Source: Rhexocercosporidium sp. MPI-PUGE-AT-0058 (Eukaryota > Ascomycota > Leotiomycetes > Helotiales). Taken from it: a stretch of DNA of 64,000 bases. Location of the stretch: positions 62,001 to 126,000 of the forward strand of contig JAGTJL010000022.1 in the NCBI GenBank assembly GCA_020746875.1. Direction: 5' to 3'. Below, piece after piece: positions 12,125 through 24,342 of the stretch. Position 1 is the stretch's first letter; every line of letters begins with the position of its first letter. The translations under genes and the position numbers were made by a program. The notes beneath the pieces are model-generated. The model worked only from the letters and a program-made list of their open reading frames with translations, did no database searches and was not told the DNA's origin.

Positions 12125-13319
12125 GAAGATGCAAGGCTCTACGTTTCTCTGCTTTTGATGCTCTTTGGAGGTTTCGTCACTCTGTTATGGGTATTTGAGA
12201 CGATTATTTATGGCATTGCTACCTAGACCGATGCCGAGCCTTGCAAATTTCCGAGCGCAGATCTGGTAGTAGTGAACGAGGGAAACGAAAGCAATGAAAC
12301 GAAATGAAGACAAATTTCTCCCCGGATCAATAAGATCACGGGGCTCGGAGTTTATTATCACTAATCACCTCGAGAGATGGATGCATGCAAATCCATCGAT
12401 AGGAAGTTGAGATGGTAAACAGGAAAACATAGTTGAGGCTCTTGTTGGGACCCATCTGGGTTAAAAAAAACTTAGTGACTCTACACAGGATTGGAGATCG
12501 TTTGGATGCTAGCTGCCGAGAAGACAACAAAGGACTCGCTTACAGCAGGCTGGTCCTCTCAAAAATTTCTGAAGACCAGAGCCTCGTAGATTTTGCACCA
12601 CAATTCTCCAAAATTGGATTTTAACATGACGCGTTGCCGGTTGAAGTCCGAACCAGTGCTTTTATTCTTCAAGTATTGAACTCTATACAAAACATGAGTT
12701 CGCCCAAATGCAGATACCGTCCACGAATTTGCGGACCCCAAGTAGAACGGTGTTAACATTGCTAGACGTGGACGAGCCTTACTAAGACTGTTGATTGAAG
12801 AATTACAAGCCTCTGATGACAAAATAACACGTACCATAACTTTATCCGCAGTTCCACGGGTAGGTCTGAGAATTGAGTTGGACTTGGTGCGCTAGACATA
12901 TTGTTTGATCTGAATATGCTTGATTTGGAATTTTAGATAACGAAGTTGGCTTGTGGGGAAGTATCTATCAAAATTGAACAAGATGCCAGTGAGAATTGAG
13001 TATGGATTAACCCACGGCGGAGAGGAATAGAAACTTCATTTAAGGGCAAATAAGTAAAGTCTCGAGCGGCTCGAGGGAATTAAGTGGCGTGTTGAATCAA
13101 GACCAACCCTGCTTCGCCGCAAAGTTGGAACATAACTTGCAGCCTGGGAGTAGTAATCGCCTGGACCTGCAGCGACCCGCCTGACAAGTCACATTAGCGC
13201 CTCGGAAACCAAACTTTGAAAAGGCCGAACTTTTGCATTAGTCTAGAAGCAAATGCAGAACTCGGTTCCATGTATCTATAGTCTAATACAACCCCTCAGC
13301 AGCAACACATCGTAATTCA
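12125..13319. other. Intergenic, no gene seen
   Basis: About 1.2 kb between the convergent rhodopsin-domain and zuotin genes. Open frames are short and without domains. It is moderately AT-rich. Confidence 0.5.
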
Positions 13320-14703
13320 TCAAACCAACGACTTGATATCGCCATCCTTGATTTTACCAGCCTCGACCAAACGCTTGACCTCGCCGGACCAGACACTCTT
13401 GATCTCATCAGCGATCTTGAGACCGTTGAGTTTGCTAGCCAATGCAGCAGTCTCATCTGGGTCAATCTTGCCTTGAATCAGGTCGACATCGTTTAAGACG
13501 GCATCGATGGCTGAAGCAGGAGCATCACCCTTGACGAAGTAGTTGGCATCTTTGACACTGCCCTTCATGACACGTCTGTTCTTCTTGACAGCAGCCTTTG
13601 CAGCCTCCTTAGCCTTCTTGCCTTGCTCTCGGTCAAGTTTGGCCTTCTCCTCTGCTTCCTTTGCAGCTTTGGCAGCGGCCTCCTTTGCGGCTGCAGCTTC
13701 TTCGGCGGCCTTCTTCTCAGCAGCTTCCTTTTCGTTCTTCTTCTTGTTCTTGTTGGCATTGGCAGCTTGACGGAACTTCTTGATTCGCTCATCTCCTGCC
13801 ATAACCTGATCGACCAATTGACGAAGACGGGCAACATCCTCATTCTTCTTCTTCTTGCGGGCATTGTTGTTCTTTCGCTCCATGTGACGCTTCTGATCAC
13901 GGTTTTCATTGTCATCAGGAACATCCTCATCTTGGTACTCGAATGAACGCCACGAATCGAAATTATAGAAAAAGTTGTAGAAGTTCTCGACATCCTCTTG
14001 AGTGCTGTTCTCATCTCCGAGCTTGGGGACTGGCTGAACGCGAGAGAAGCGGCCCTCGGCCTTAAAGACACTGCCCCAGAGCTTGTAGTACTTGCCGTCC
14101 TTTATTTGCTTCTTGGTTGGAGGCTCAACGTCGGCGCGTTCATCAACAGAGTCGAACTGGCGGCGCTTGACGGGATCAAGGAGGACCTCGGTGGCCTTTT
14201 GGATACACTTGAAGAAGCTGTCATCCTCGGTGCTACCGGCAGCCGCCTTCTTGTCAGGGTGGTGCTTGAGGACCTTCTTTCGGTGAGCACGCTTGATTTG
14301 TTCCTCAGTAGCTCTATAGCGATACTTCGAGAGACCTAGAACTGCGTAGTGATCTTGACTCTATGAAAGTGTTAGAAGTGTCATTTTGTGCAAGACGGTG
14401 CAAGCTCACCTTCCAATCCTTGGCATCACGGAGGAGCATTGACGGGTCTTCCGGCTCACTGATCTCTCCTGAATCATCCTCCTCGACCTTCTTGACATTT
14501 TCCTGGGCTTGAATGCGGTCATCCTCGGAGAAGGTACGCTTGTGGCGGGCTCGACGAGCATGCGCAAGAAAGTGAGGTCCGACAGGTTCGATGCTGCGCT
14601 GTGTTGCTGCCGAAAGGCTTCCAATAGCTTTAAAATCCTTCTCTGCCGTCCATCCCTGTGGAAGGATAGGCAGAGGAAGGATCACTTGAGTATGGGATGC
14701 CAT
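13320..14703 (-). CDS. ZUO1: Zuotin, ribosome-associated J-domain co-chaperone
   Basis: Zuotin forms the ribosome-associated complex with an atypical Hsp70 and stimulates the ribosome-bound Hsp70 during nascent-chain folding. Two exons (14703-14410 and 14360-13320) join in phase 0 through a 49-nt intron, giving 444 aa. The N-terminal region contains LSAATQRSIEPVGPHFLAHA, highly typical of fungal zuotins. The J domain follows the intron (DHYAVLGLSKYR) with the HPD signature in LKHHPDKKA. The middle has the zuotin homology region (YYKLWGSVFKAEGRFS), then a long charged Ala/Glu/Lys-rich helix and a C-terminal domain. The ATG at 14703 is chosen because the residues just after it match the family. 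The first 74 nt overlap the end of the upstream same-strand gene in another frame. Confidence 0.95.
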
Positions 14704-17043
14704 CTTCGTCGTATTCGTGATCGAAAGAAGCCAGCAGCTGTTCAAAACAACGGCGAACCGAAAGTTCAGTGTTTAGGCAGAGTTGACTAGTGCGAGCCAA
14801 CTTTATGAACTCTTGACGATCTTTTGCAACCGCGTTCTGAAAACTTGCATTCAAGTCGCGCCGTTGATCTAAAGTCGAAGGGTAGAAGGGTGTCGGCCGT
14901 TTTATTGAGGCCCAGTGTGCTTCTCTTGCAATGTTGTCGAGTTCCTCAGTGGTTGGTTGGCTTGGGTACTGAATACTGTGCAAAAAGTCCGAATCAGCTA
15001 TGATTCCAAAGTGCAATGGGATCTTTGGTGGGAACCTTGACTAACACTACCACTGCTGTTGAGACTAATACGCTTGTAAAGTCTGAAAAGGTGACCGCAA
15101 CTGGATCGTAGTACCCAATACCAAATCACAGGAGCCCAGTGTTGTGTCTTAGTTCTGAAGAATTCCCACTCGGAACAAAATCCGTTGGCTCTGCAATGTG
15201 AAAGCAAGCTACCTTGAAACTTTTCCAAATCTGCGCAATCTTTTTCGGTTAGAAGCTTCTCGATTTCCTGCGTGCCTCCTGGTCTGCCTCCCAAACAAAT
15301 CAAGGTTTGTGCGGCTTGGATGAAATGATCTTCGTTAAGCCGAACAACGATGCCGTAGTCGTATGCAACGTCGGCAAACTCTGTGATTTTATCGGCGTGA
15401 AGGCCAATATTGCGTAAAGTCCTGAGGATCAGCGAATGAAACCCAATGAGTCTTGAGTCTCTATCGTAGATGTTGAGGTTGCCTGAACGGATTTCGTTGG
15501 CGATAGGGATGAGTTCTCGAAGCACTACCGAAAAAAAGATTAGTGTTGAAGAGGCTGGGTTATGCTATATTGGGCTAGTGAGTTTGCACGTGATATCAAA
15601 AGCCCAGTCGCAAAATTGACGGATTTGCAGCCTTTCTCTGTCGTCAAACCCCTTGTCTTTTCGAAGAGGATTAAAACCAAGACAATAATCGGCAGTAATA
15701 GGAAGTCAGGATAGGACAGAAACGAAAATTTGGTGAGGATGTGTGTATAAGGACTTGAATGGGATGAACTGACCAAATGCCCAGGGGCCATCAAATACAA
15801 CCGGTTGAACGGCAGCCTCGCTCGTCGACTTATTCTTCTTCTTTCTCCTCCGTTTCGACGTACTGCTTTGGTTGACAGAACCATCTTCCTCTTGGTCGGC
15901 TGCGGTTGTACCGTCTAATTGCGGTGCTTGAGATTGCTCTTCGGCTAGATCAAACGTCTTCAAGTATGTTCCCGAACGGTCCATATGATTGTCTTCACCC
16001 TCCGAATTTACCGTCGTATTTGGATGTGTTTCAGAACTGGGCTTAGAAGTTTCTCCATTCTTTTTTGGATTGGGTTGTTCAAGCTCAGAAGCTAGTGCTC
16101 CCCCTGTCCTAATGCTATCATCATGATCATGAATGATAGTGTCGGCCGATGGGGTAGTGACCTCGATCGCAGGAACCACGCCGTTATGTTCCAACGGTTC
16201 AGTGTCTGTCGCCTTGTTGATTTTGATGTTTTCGGGTGTTGAGGTTGCAGCTCCGTCGTCCTCTAGCATTAGACTTATACTTGTCTCCGACTCATACCCA
16301 TTCTCATTGTTAATGATGGCTTGGAACACCGGGGCTACGGCCTCGTTGATCTCTGGCTTCAAACCCGCCTCTATCACAAACTTGCGCTCATTCCCATCGA
16401 CTATGTGTACTGGCAATGACTCTGGGAGTTTTGTATCAGCATGTTCACTGTCAACAACCTCGTTATTCTTCAGGAATTCGGACGTTGATTTCGCAAATTC
16501 GGTGCTCTGTGGGCTCAGACTTGTTCCTGTCCCAGACTCCTCTCCATTATCATTCTCTGTGTGCGCAGACAACGGTTCTGGGATATCCGCCTCGGGCGAC
16601 AAATCTTGAGGACCCTCGCAATGTCTCAGGTACCATATGCGAAGGAGCTCTGTAGGCGGGTACTTGGATGGATAGTCTTCCTCGCAACACTCAGAACCAA
16701 AGGCCTTCTTGGGTGCAATATCATCCACGCTGTCAAAATCGATATGGGAGTTCCAGAATCTCACTTGCTTCTCCCAATCCTTGGGGTCTTCGGGGTCATT
16801 GAGATGCATAGTCATCTGATCCGAAAGTGACCAAACACGTCGACGCTCAATCCCGAGGTCGACGGTGTAGATGCATTGAGCTGGATGACGGATTCCTGGA
16901 AGACATGTAGGATATGATGTTTCGTCATGTTCTAAGTCGGCCTTAGATGCTGCTGAGACTGTGCATGTCGCTGTATCCTGATCATGATGCTGTGGGACTT
17001 GCCCGCCTGCAATTGGTGTACCCGGCTCCTCGTGGTTGCCCAT
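14630..17043 (-). CDS. Unknown large protein overlapping the zuotin start
   Basis: I do not recognise this protein. Three exons (17043-15774, 15524-15051, 14997-14630) join in frame to give about 703 aa. The ATG at 17043 is the first in frame; the open frame extends upstream only from TTG. Residues about 25-170 look folded, with several conserved-looking Cys and Trp (YTVDLGIERRRVWSLSDQM, WEKQVRFWNSHID). A long acidic, Ser/Thr-rich disordered part follows, then a short basic cluster RRRKKKNKS near residue 410. The C-terminal 280 residues are compact and helix-rich and include several Trp. The last exon runs 74 nt into the zuotin coding sequence in a different frame, so the exact 3' end is uncertain. 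The gene is divergent from MZM1, with only about 134 bp between start codons. Confidence 0.7.
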
Positions 17044-17177
17044 CCTGCTGCACTGAATTTTTTTCCCTCTTTCCGTCTTGTCGCTCAAATTTCAAAATCT
17101 CGGGAAATACTCGATAATAACAATGCTTGTACCAAATGCTGATGTTCAAACAAGCAGAAACACCAACAAAGTCCAAA

Positions 17178-17663
17178 ATGGCGTCAGCAGCATACAGGCA
17201 CCTTCTCCGTTCAACGCGACTAGCTTTCCAAGGTGTGTTGCTCCTTCCTCCCCCTTCCCTCTCCAACCCACTTACTCTAACCGCTAGGCGATGCACCTCT
17301 TCTCCACGCCGCACGCAGTGAAGCCCGCAATGGTTTCCGGAAGAACGCATCGATGAGTCTGGATGATCCAGCTTTAGGGCCAGCAATCGCACACGCGGAA
17401 GAGGTAGCGAAGATCTTGAAGGAGAATATCGTGCAAGGGAAATTGGAGGGTGATAATCGATACAGTGAGTATTCCCCACGTCCTTCCACTCGCAAGTTCA
17501 TTTGACGAATCTTCCTGGGTTTGGGGTGAGGAAGGGAATTAGATGTTGATAATTGATAGAACTTCGGATTCACGAACATACCGAGAGAGGCGACAATGAT
17601 ACAATCAAGATGCCGAATGGGCAGAAGGTGGTCATTGATGGGAAGAAGTGCTCTGACCGCTAG
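17178..17663 (+). CDS. MZM1: Mitochondrial zinc maintenance protein Mzm1 (LYR-family, complex III assembly)
   Basis: Mzm1 is a small matrix LYR-motif chaperone that stabilises the Rieske iron-sulfur protein before insertion into complex III and affects the mitochondrial zinc pool. Three exons (17178-17232, 17288-17464, 17560-17663) with phase-1 introns give 111 aa, the usual family length. The N-terminus [20 protein letters not shown] is the family signature. [16 protein letters not shown] and the C-terminal [17 protein letters not shown] also fit. Two introns in so small a gene are normal in filamentous fungi. It is transcribed divergently from the unknown 703-aa gene. Confidence 0.95.
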
Positions 17664-18141
17664 GGCTACGTTTTATGGGAATTCGGACTGTATTATAGGC
17701 ATTGCGACGGTTGCATGGGGGATGAAGCCGAACTATCTTGTAGGAGGGTAGCTAGAGTGTAAAATAGCGAGGTTCTCGCAAAGTTCCGCTTCACTGCTCC
17801 TCCATCGTTTCCGAGGTTCTTGCAATACTTGCAGTACTTGCAATGTTGAGTTGATGAGCCGTAGAATGATCAATGAGCTTCTCTTGAGGAAGAACGGACT
17901 GAATGCTAACCGAGACATCTCAGCAAGGTCAATAACCGCTCCTCAGCATGGTCACTAATGGGGAAATAAGATAGCACTTTTATATTCAATATTGTGGCAC
18001 GATTTTTCAAGTGTTAGAAGATGGCCATGGGTATTCACGACCGTTGAGGTCTTCTACATTCATATCTTTTCCCAGCTATCAAACATACATGAAGACAGAC
18101 ACCCACTCCTCCTAAACGCCCAGCCAATGCGATTTCCCAAC
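17664..18141. other. Intergenic between convergent genes
   Basis: About 480 bp between the stops of MZM1 and SLT11; no gene seen. Confidence 0.5.
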
Positions 18142-19287
18142 CTACTGGTTCCCAGCCAAACTCGCATATTGAACATCGCTAGCACCAGGTGGGGCTGCAA
18201 CAGCCGACATGGTAGCCAAATCATCTTTCTCTGGAGCTGCAAGTGCCAGCTGCTGAGCTTGACCTCTGGAAGGACCACCCCGCCCCGAACCTGCAAATGC
18301 CGTACGTCCTTCTCTGCCTGTTGCTATCCGCTCATCCTTATCCATCGTACCAATTGGTCTCGGTCTACCCCATTGTACACGCAAAGGACATCCCGCAATT
18401 ACAGCTCTTCCTTGCAAAGCTTCTGCTGCAGTCTCGGCGCCTTCTCGTGTATTGTAGTTGATGAATGCGCAATGCGACATATGCGAACAGACTAGAGACC
18501 GAATCTTTCCATATGGCGAGAAGAAGTCCCGAATCTTATGTTCTGGCAGATCATCCTCAACACCAGTGACGAATAGAGAGGTAATAGACTGATCGGCGGG
18601 GGGTTGGATATCTTGTGCTGTAGGTGGTAGTTGCGCAGCACTCGGGAATGCTCTGCCACCTCTTCCTCCACCTCGTCCTCCACGTCCAGCACCACGAGAA
18701 CTTGCCCCTCCTCTGCTCTCCCTGGTTCGGATCGGACCTGGACCATTGGTAGTCAACGCAGTTGCAGATGCAGATCCCTCAGCGTTTTCGCCATCCGCAG
18801 GACCAATCCTTCTCTGCTTCTTAAAGTATGGTTCTGAATTCGCCAGCCTCCTCAACAGCTCCCTCGCCTTCTCATCGGTCTTCTCATAAGCCTCTACTCC
18901 TCCTCTACCCTCTTCGATCTCCTTCTCGTGTTCCTGGGCGTAATATTCTCTGTTCACTGCGCTCTGCGGACCAGGCGCTACCATCTTCAGGGCGGCATCA
19001 CGGACGACAATCGGAAGACCGAAGGAGAGATCCAGCATGCAGCACTGGCAGCAATTCTTCAGGCGCGCGCATGTGAGACAAATATTGGTACGTTTGCTTC
19101 GCGCTGTGCGATCCGCCTTCCATTTGAATACGGTGAATGGGCGCGTGCAGATCTTGCACTCTTCTCCGTAGTCTTGCTTGATCATCTGGACGTAGGGGTT
19201 TTCCGGGAGGCAGTTCTCGCAGACTGAGGGGAAGTCGGTGGTTTCCCATCCCGAGCGATTCAAGTCTTGTTTGATTTGAGGCGGCAT
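18142..19287 (-). CDS. SLT11: Pre-mRNA-splicing factor Slt11/Ecm2 (RBM22-like)
   Basis: This is a spliceosome component that contacts U2/U6 and helps shape the catalytic RNA core. It is a single exon of 381 aa. The ATG at 19287 is chosen because MPPQIKQDLNRSGWE matches the family start; the extension upstream begins with TTG. The N-terminal half has the Cys-rich zinc-binding region (VCENCLPE, CKICTRPFTVFKWK, CLTCARLKNCCQCCMLDL). A charged linker with an RG-rich patch follows. An RRM lies at about residues 235-310, with RNP2-like SLFVTGV and RNP1-like HCAFINY. The C-terminus is low complexity. Length and domain order match filamentous fungal Slt11. Confidence 0.95.
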   Translation of the reverse strand: MPPQIKQDLNRSGWETTDFPSVCENCLPENPYVQMIKQDYGEECKICTRPFTVFKWKADRTARSKRTNICLTCARLKNCCQCCMLDLSFGLPIVVRDAALKMVAPGPQSAVNREYYAQEHEKEIEEGRGGVEAYEKTDEKARELLRRLANSEPYFKKQRRIGPADGENAEGSASATALTTNGPGPIRTRESRGGASSRGAGRGGRGGGRGGRAFPSAAQLPPTAQDIQPPADQSITSLFVTGVEDDLPEHKIRDFFSPYGKIRSLVCSHMSHCAFINYNTREGAETAAEALQGRAVIAGCPLRVQWGRPRPIGTMDKDERIATGREGRTAFAGSGRGGPSRGQAQQLALAAPEKDDLATMSAVAAPPGASDVQYASLAGNQ

Positions 19288-20227
19288 TTCGAGGGTTGTA
19301 TGGTGGTGTACGTATGCTGCAGTGTCGGTCAAAGGTAAGGAAGCCTCAGGGTGCAGTCGTTGGGAAGTCTGGAGGGTGGCGGAGAGGCGATGTGGAGATG
19401 AGGCTGAGGCTGGTCCATATCAAAAAATCTAGTAATCAGCTTTGTCGGCAAACTCGTGACAGTGCACGTGATCCTACCTGGCTCTATGGGCTGGCTATCT
19501 TAAAGCGGCACCGAACCAGGTACATGCTAGATATCGACGATTCACTATCATGTGAAAGAATAACACAGGTCGAGAGTTTAGACCTTTATTTATCGACAAC
19601 AAGTTGTAAACGATTGAGGACGATTAGGAATTTGAACTTTCAATCTGCAAATCCTTCTCTACAACGATTGATTGCAGCGTTACCCCGGGTTGAATTTCTA
19701 TCTATTCTATTATTGCCACTGATAGACGGTCTTCTCTCTCTCTCTCAGCTTCTCACGGAACCACTCTGGCAGACCGTTCTCGAGACGTATTTCGAATTTC
19801 CATTCTATTGTTACAATTGACAGTCTTCCTTCTGATTGAACGGAATACCAACCCAGGATTTGCTGTTGTATATTGTGTAAGTGTCTTGTGGCGATTGACC
19901 TCCGACTGTAGACTTCAAGCGAGAGAGCAAGGCTGATTCCAGCGGCCAATGATTGGTCAAAAGTCATCGAACCCGAATACGATTAGCGGCAGGGCTCTAG
20001 CGTCGTGGCAGCCAAAAATGTCAAAATTTCGGGGGACCGTAATTGTCGGTGAAATGAAATCAGGGGCAGGGGCAGAACATCCACACCTCATCCTCACATG
20101 CCACTGCAGAGCATAAAAACAACTCCTTTCCCACATCTTTGCCCTCTGACTTCGACCTGACTTCAACTTTCCCCGATCAATTCAACATCGAACTACGTCC
20201 CTCCATATACCATCTCCACTCTTCACA
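19288..20227. other. Divergent promoter region of SLT11 and ERG6
   Basis: About 940 bp between divergent start codons. There is a CT-rich stretch near 19730-19745 and an A-rich TATA-like element near 20111. No coding signal was found. Confidence 0.5.
20111..20120 (+). promoter_or_regulatory. Possible TATA-like element of ERG6
   Basis: The sequence GCATAAAAAC lies about 115 bp upstream of the ERG6 start codon, in a position plausible for a core promoter element. It is assigned only by base composition and position. Confidence 0.25.
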
Positions 20228-21520
20228 ATGGCTCCCTCCAAACTCGAGACCGAGGATCATACCCGCGATGCGGCTTTCAACAAGGCCATGCACAAGGACT
20301 CGTCCGGTGCTAAGGGCGGATTTAGTGCCATGTTGAAGAAGGACAAGGCCGCACAAAAGGCTGCTGTTGACGAGTATTTCAAGCACTGGGATGACAAGTC
20401 TGCAAAGGATGAAACCCCAGAGATCAGAGAGGTACGAGGCTCATTCTCCCGAGTCGCAATCTCCAATAGCTAACATTTTCTTAGGCCAGAAAAGCAGAAT
20501 ATGCTACCCTCACAAGACAGTATGTTTTCTGCCCTCCCAGGGATACCTTGTGCATCTGCTAACCTTCCTCAGCTACTACAACCTTGGAACGGATCTCTAC
20601 GAATACGGTTGGGGTCAATCTTTCCACTTCTGTCGATTCGCATACGGTGAACCCTTCTACCAAGCTATTGCCCGTCACGAACATTACCTCGCTGCCAAGA
20701 TTGGAATCAAGGATGGGGACAAAGTTCTTGACGTCGGATGCGGTGTTGGTGGTCCTGCGAGAGAAATTGCCAAGTTCACTGGCGCACACATCACTGGATT
20801 GAACAACAACGATTACCAAATCGAGCGTGCCACAAGATATGCGCAGAAGGAGGGTCTTTCACACCAACTGGACTTCGTCAAGGGTGATTTCATGGTATGT
20901 CCTGGTCCATCTTCTACCCCATAGCTCTCACTAACTCCACCCAGCAAATGTCTTTCCCCGAAAACTCCTTCGACTGTGTATACGCCATCGAGGCTACCGT
21001 CCACGCTCCTTCCCTAGAAGGTGTCTACAGCCAAATATTCAAGGTCCTCAAGCCAGGTGGTGTTTTTGGTGTTTACGAATGGCTCATGACCGACAACTAT
21101 GACAACGACAACGAGCACCATCGTGAGATTCGTCTCGGTATTGAGCTAGGTGATGGAATCTCAAACATGGTCAAGATCTCCGAGGGTCTTCGGGCTATCA
21201 AGGCTGCTGGATTCGAGTTGGAGCTCCACGAGGATTTGGCCAAGAGACCTGATGCCACCCCCTGGTACTATCCTCTCGCAGGAGATTTCAGCATGATGGG
21301 GTCAATCTGGGATTTCCCAACGATTGCACGAATGACCAAGTTGGGGAGAGGTATCACTCACAAGTTCGTTGGCGTTTTGGAGATGATTGGTATCGCACCA
21401 GGTGGAACACAGAAGACTGCCAACAGTTTGGCCGTCGCTGCTGATTGCTTGGTTGCCGGTGCTAAGGAGGATCTCTTCACACCCATGTACTTGATGGTCG
21501 CCAGAAAGCCATTGAAGTAG
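20228..21520 (+). CDS. ERG6: Sterol 24-C-methyltransferase
   Basis: Erg6 transfers a methyl group from S-adenosylmethionine to C-24 of the sterol side chain in ergosterol synthesis, at the ER or lipid droplets. Four exons (20228-20431, 20485-20519, 20573-20894, 20945-21520) give 378 aa, the normal length. Exon 2 is a 35-nt mini-exon; the frame is kept across it. The family signature [11 protein letters not shown] is present, SAM motif I is [15 protein letters not shown], and the region around [16 protein letters not shown] matches the sterol-binding methyltransferase class. All key motifs are intact. Confidence 0.97.
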
Positions 21521-23218
21521 ATGATGTTTCGTGGAGTTGAGATGTGAGGGGAGATATGGTGGAGCATCTGCTTTCCGGTGTACAAGTACGTGTTTATTGT
21601 ACCATAGCCTGGAGACGGGCACTCTTTTCATTAGATGTTCATATTGAATCGAAGCGTTTTCTACAGGGACTGGACGGGGGATATACAGTAATAGCATAAT
21701 AATGAGCGGAAAGAACAAGATTCGAAAGTTATCTGACAAATCATCTTTCTCCTTGTTTCCTATTCCTTGTCGAGTTCGTGGACTGCCTGGTCGAGTGACC
21801 ACACTACCACCACCACCCACTTCTCCCCCGCATCTCCTACCCAAGCACACTCCCTCTCCTTCCAATCCTCATTACCCTCATCGAGCTCCCTCAAAAGTTG
21901 TGTTGCACATCGCAAAGAGCATTATCCTAAAGGGGTAACTTTTGCATTCAGCCATGGCCGCAAACCTGCATATTGCGTGTCACCAACCTACCTCTCAACA
22001 AACCCAACAGCCCACGAATACTGAAACAAGAAATACGCCCAAGCCTTTGTTGCACGTCGCAATCGATCATTTCCAGAAAGCGGTAATCGCTCAGTCTACT
22101 TTCGGCTCCCAAGATCTAGGTGCTTTACAGTAGCTTGGGAAGCAATGCGGGTGCGGGTCCGGGAGTTGTGATGTGGTGTGTTGAGTCTGGCCAGGGTGGT
22201 GTTGACCGAACCGAGTCAAGCGACTGCATGGACAAGATGACTCTCGGCTGGATCAGTGATCACCGAAATACTTCTCAAGCCCTTTTCTTTTCCCCATCAA
22301 TATTTCCCCGTATCGAAACTCCTCGGAGCCATTTATAAATCTCCCCGACCCTCAGGACAAATCACAGCCAGACATTCGTGTAAAATATCATGGAAGGTCA
22401 TCCAGCACAGGTTTCAAGCGCCCGGGTTACACAAAATGTCCGGATTGGGACTTCAAGGCACGGTCCTTGGCTAAGTAGCATTTTCCTAAATAGGAATGAG
22501 GGGTGAATAGTTGGTGGAGATAGTACCCGGCGATTAAGCAGCTGTTGCAATGGTAGTAGTTGGGTTCGATTATTGATGTCGATTTGCAACAGATGTTGAC
22601 TTTCACAATTCAGTCCAAGTAGACAAAACAGCACAGTGGGGACTGCATACTAGAACGTCTGTGATGTTCCAGGATACTCGAGAGAATTCATTTAAGGATA
22701 TTTTTCAAGGCTATTATGCGAAAGTAGTCGTCATTCCCTTGGTCCTGTTGGTGCTCTCATACAGGACTATTGCTCGTCATATTTTCGCATTCCCCAGTGT
22801 TTCGGCAGCGCATCTCCTTTCACCAAAGTGTATTCCAACCCGCTCCCAGTCATAGCTCTGTCCACATCTCTACAGATATTCTCCCCACTGTCAGTTTACC
22901 TATCCCAATCAGCCTGCCTGAGTCTCCATGCATCCCAATCCCTATTCCGTCTTCCCCCAGCTCCTCGCTACTCCAATTCGGATAATGAACATCCCCTCCT
23001 GCATAACGACAGGGGTCTTCCCCACAACCAACAGCGGCGCGGCTCGCAGGTTGGACTCAGTTTGATGCAGTCATGCTTGAGTTTTGTGAGACTTACTTTC
23101 TTTTCACTGTTAAGTTAGACTTGAAGCCGGCGCGACGATGGATGGCTCAGTCCTCCTCTCCGTTCTTGCAGCATTCGGCACGAATACCTGTAGAAGGAAA
23201 ATCGGAATCCATTGCATG
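21521..23218. other. Intergenic, no gene seen
   Basis: About 1.7 kb after ERG6. Short ATG frames exist, but none has a domain. Several CT-rich stretches are present. Confidence 0.45.
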
Positions 23219-23704
23219 TTAGAAGTAGTTGCAAGATAATTTAAAGTCACAAGACTTACCTGTGACATGTTCTATCCGCTTACGTTTCCGACCCGCAGGA
23301 GAAAGTTCGTCAAGTATCTTTTCAACATGCAATGCCATCTTCTTACAGCATGCCCCTAACTTCTTCAAGTTCTTTTCGTTATTTTCATGTCTGATGGATT
23401 CCTCGTTCTGCTCCCTGGATAGGTCGGATATTTCATTGTCAAGATCCTGGGCTATTTCGATATCTTTGGCGCATGGGTCGACTAGGTTCGGATGATTTCG
23501 GATATAAGCTTCGCAGTCTTCTAGCTGACCGATCTTCGTCACAACAAAAACAAAGAACAAAGAATCGCTTTTAAACAGCCCATCCAGTTGCATCGTACGT
23601 CGCTCAGCCGAGCTAAGTAACTCGTGAGCACCTTTGTCGCTGGAAGCCCGTACTGCTGGGGCGACAACGACTGAGATTGTAAGGTTTTTTCGATAGTTCA
23701 CCAT
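23180..23704 (-). pseudogene. Fragment of a SLIP-GC-like dynamin-type nuclear GTPase
   Basis: An ATG frame of 161 codons (23704-23219) resembles the middle of the G domain of large fungal GTPases annotated as nuclear GTPase SLIP-GC-like. Supporting stretches are VVVAPAVRASSDKGAHELL, then RRTMQLDGLF, then FVFVVTKIG. The usual TKxD base-specificity motif reads TKIG, and nothing matching the P-loop or Walker B segments is seen upstream. A donor (GTAAGT near 23259) and an acceptor near 23212 would splice on to a short exon ending in a stop at about 23170. Full-length relatives are several hundred residues longer on both sides, so this looks like a truncated, decaying copy. The family assignment is from memory of conserved segments. 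Confidence 0.4.
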
Positions 23705-24342
23705 AACTGCGACTCGGGCGGCACCAGTGTCCAGACATCAATAGCCCTACGAGGGAGAAACATGCAACAAATGATTGTTGACATCTACGCCTGAGATAAG
23801 CGAGCTAATTAGAAACATGTAAACATCTGCGAAATGCGTCTTTCTTAGTAACAGGCACAACATAAGTTGCATGCCTTTTATGCTCTAATAAGAACAGGCC
23901 TGGCTGCGGGATGCCAGTAGGGCGAAAGCCAAGCGTAGCAGTCACAAATCACCACATACACAATATGCGCACGCGTCTACGAAGGGGACAACACTCCTCC
24001 CCAGCACGCACACAAGAAAAATACTTATTTCACAGCCCTTGAATTCAAATCACCTCAGCCTGAAAGCTGATTGATCTAACTTCCACCCAAAAACAACCCA
24101 GAATGGCAGTTGAAGCCAGCACCTGTATCTTAAAACGCCCCTCTCTCCCACGAGTGTTTTCAAAACTGCAAAAGGTCTATCCCGAAAGAACGTAAAATCA
24201 AAAGCAAAAGCGCTCAATATATGCCGACCCCGAACTAACTCCATGCATTTTCGTTGTTGAAATTCACGAATTCTGCTCTGCTATCATTTTTGCTTCTTTT
24301 CAGTATCGCACATTTGCTCATTACTCGTCGTAACGTAAGGTA
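23705..24342. other. Intergenic, no gene seen
   Basis: About 640 bp with no supported coding region. It may hold the remnants of the 5' part of the GTPase fragment, but I cannot recognise them. Confidence 0.4.

Noticed and set aside
13543..14339. Long plus-strand frames opposite zuotin, Ala/Leu-rich
   Set aside because: These are antisense shadows of the Ala/Lys/Glu-rich zuotin helix and J domain.
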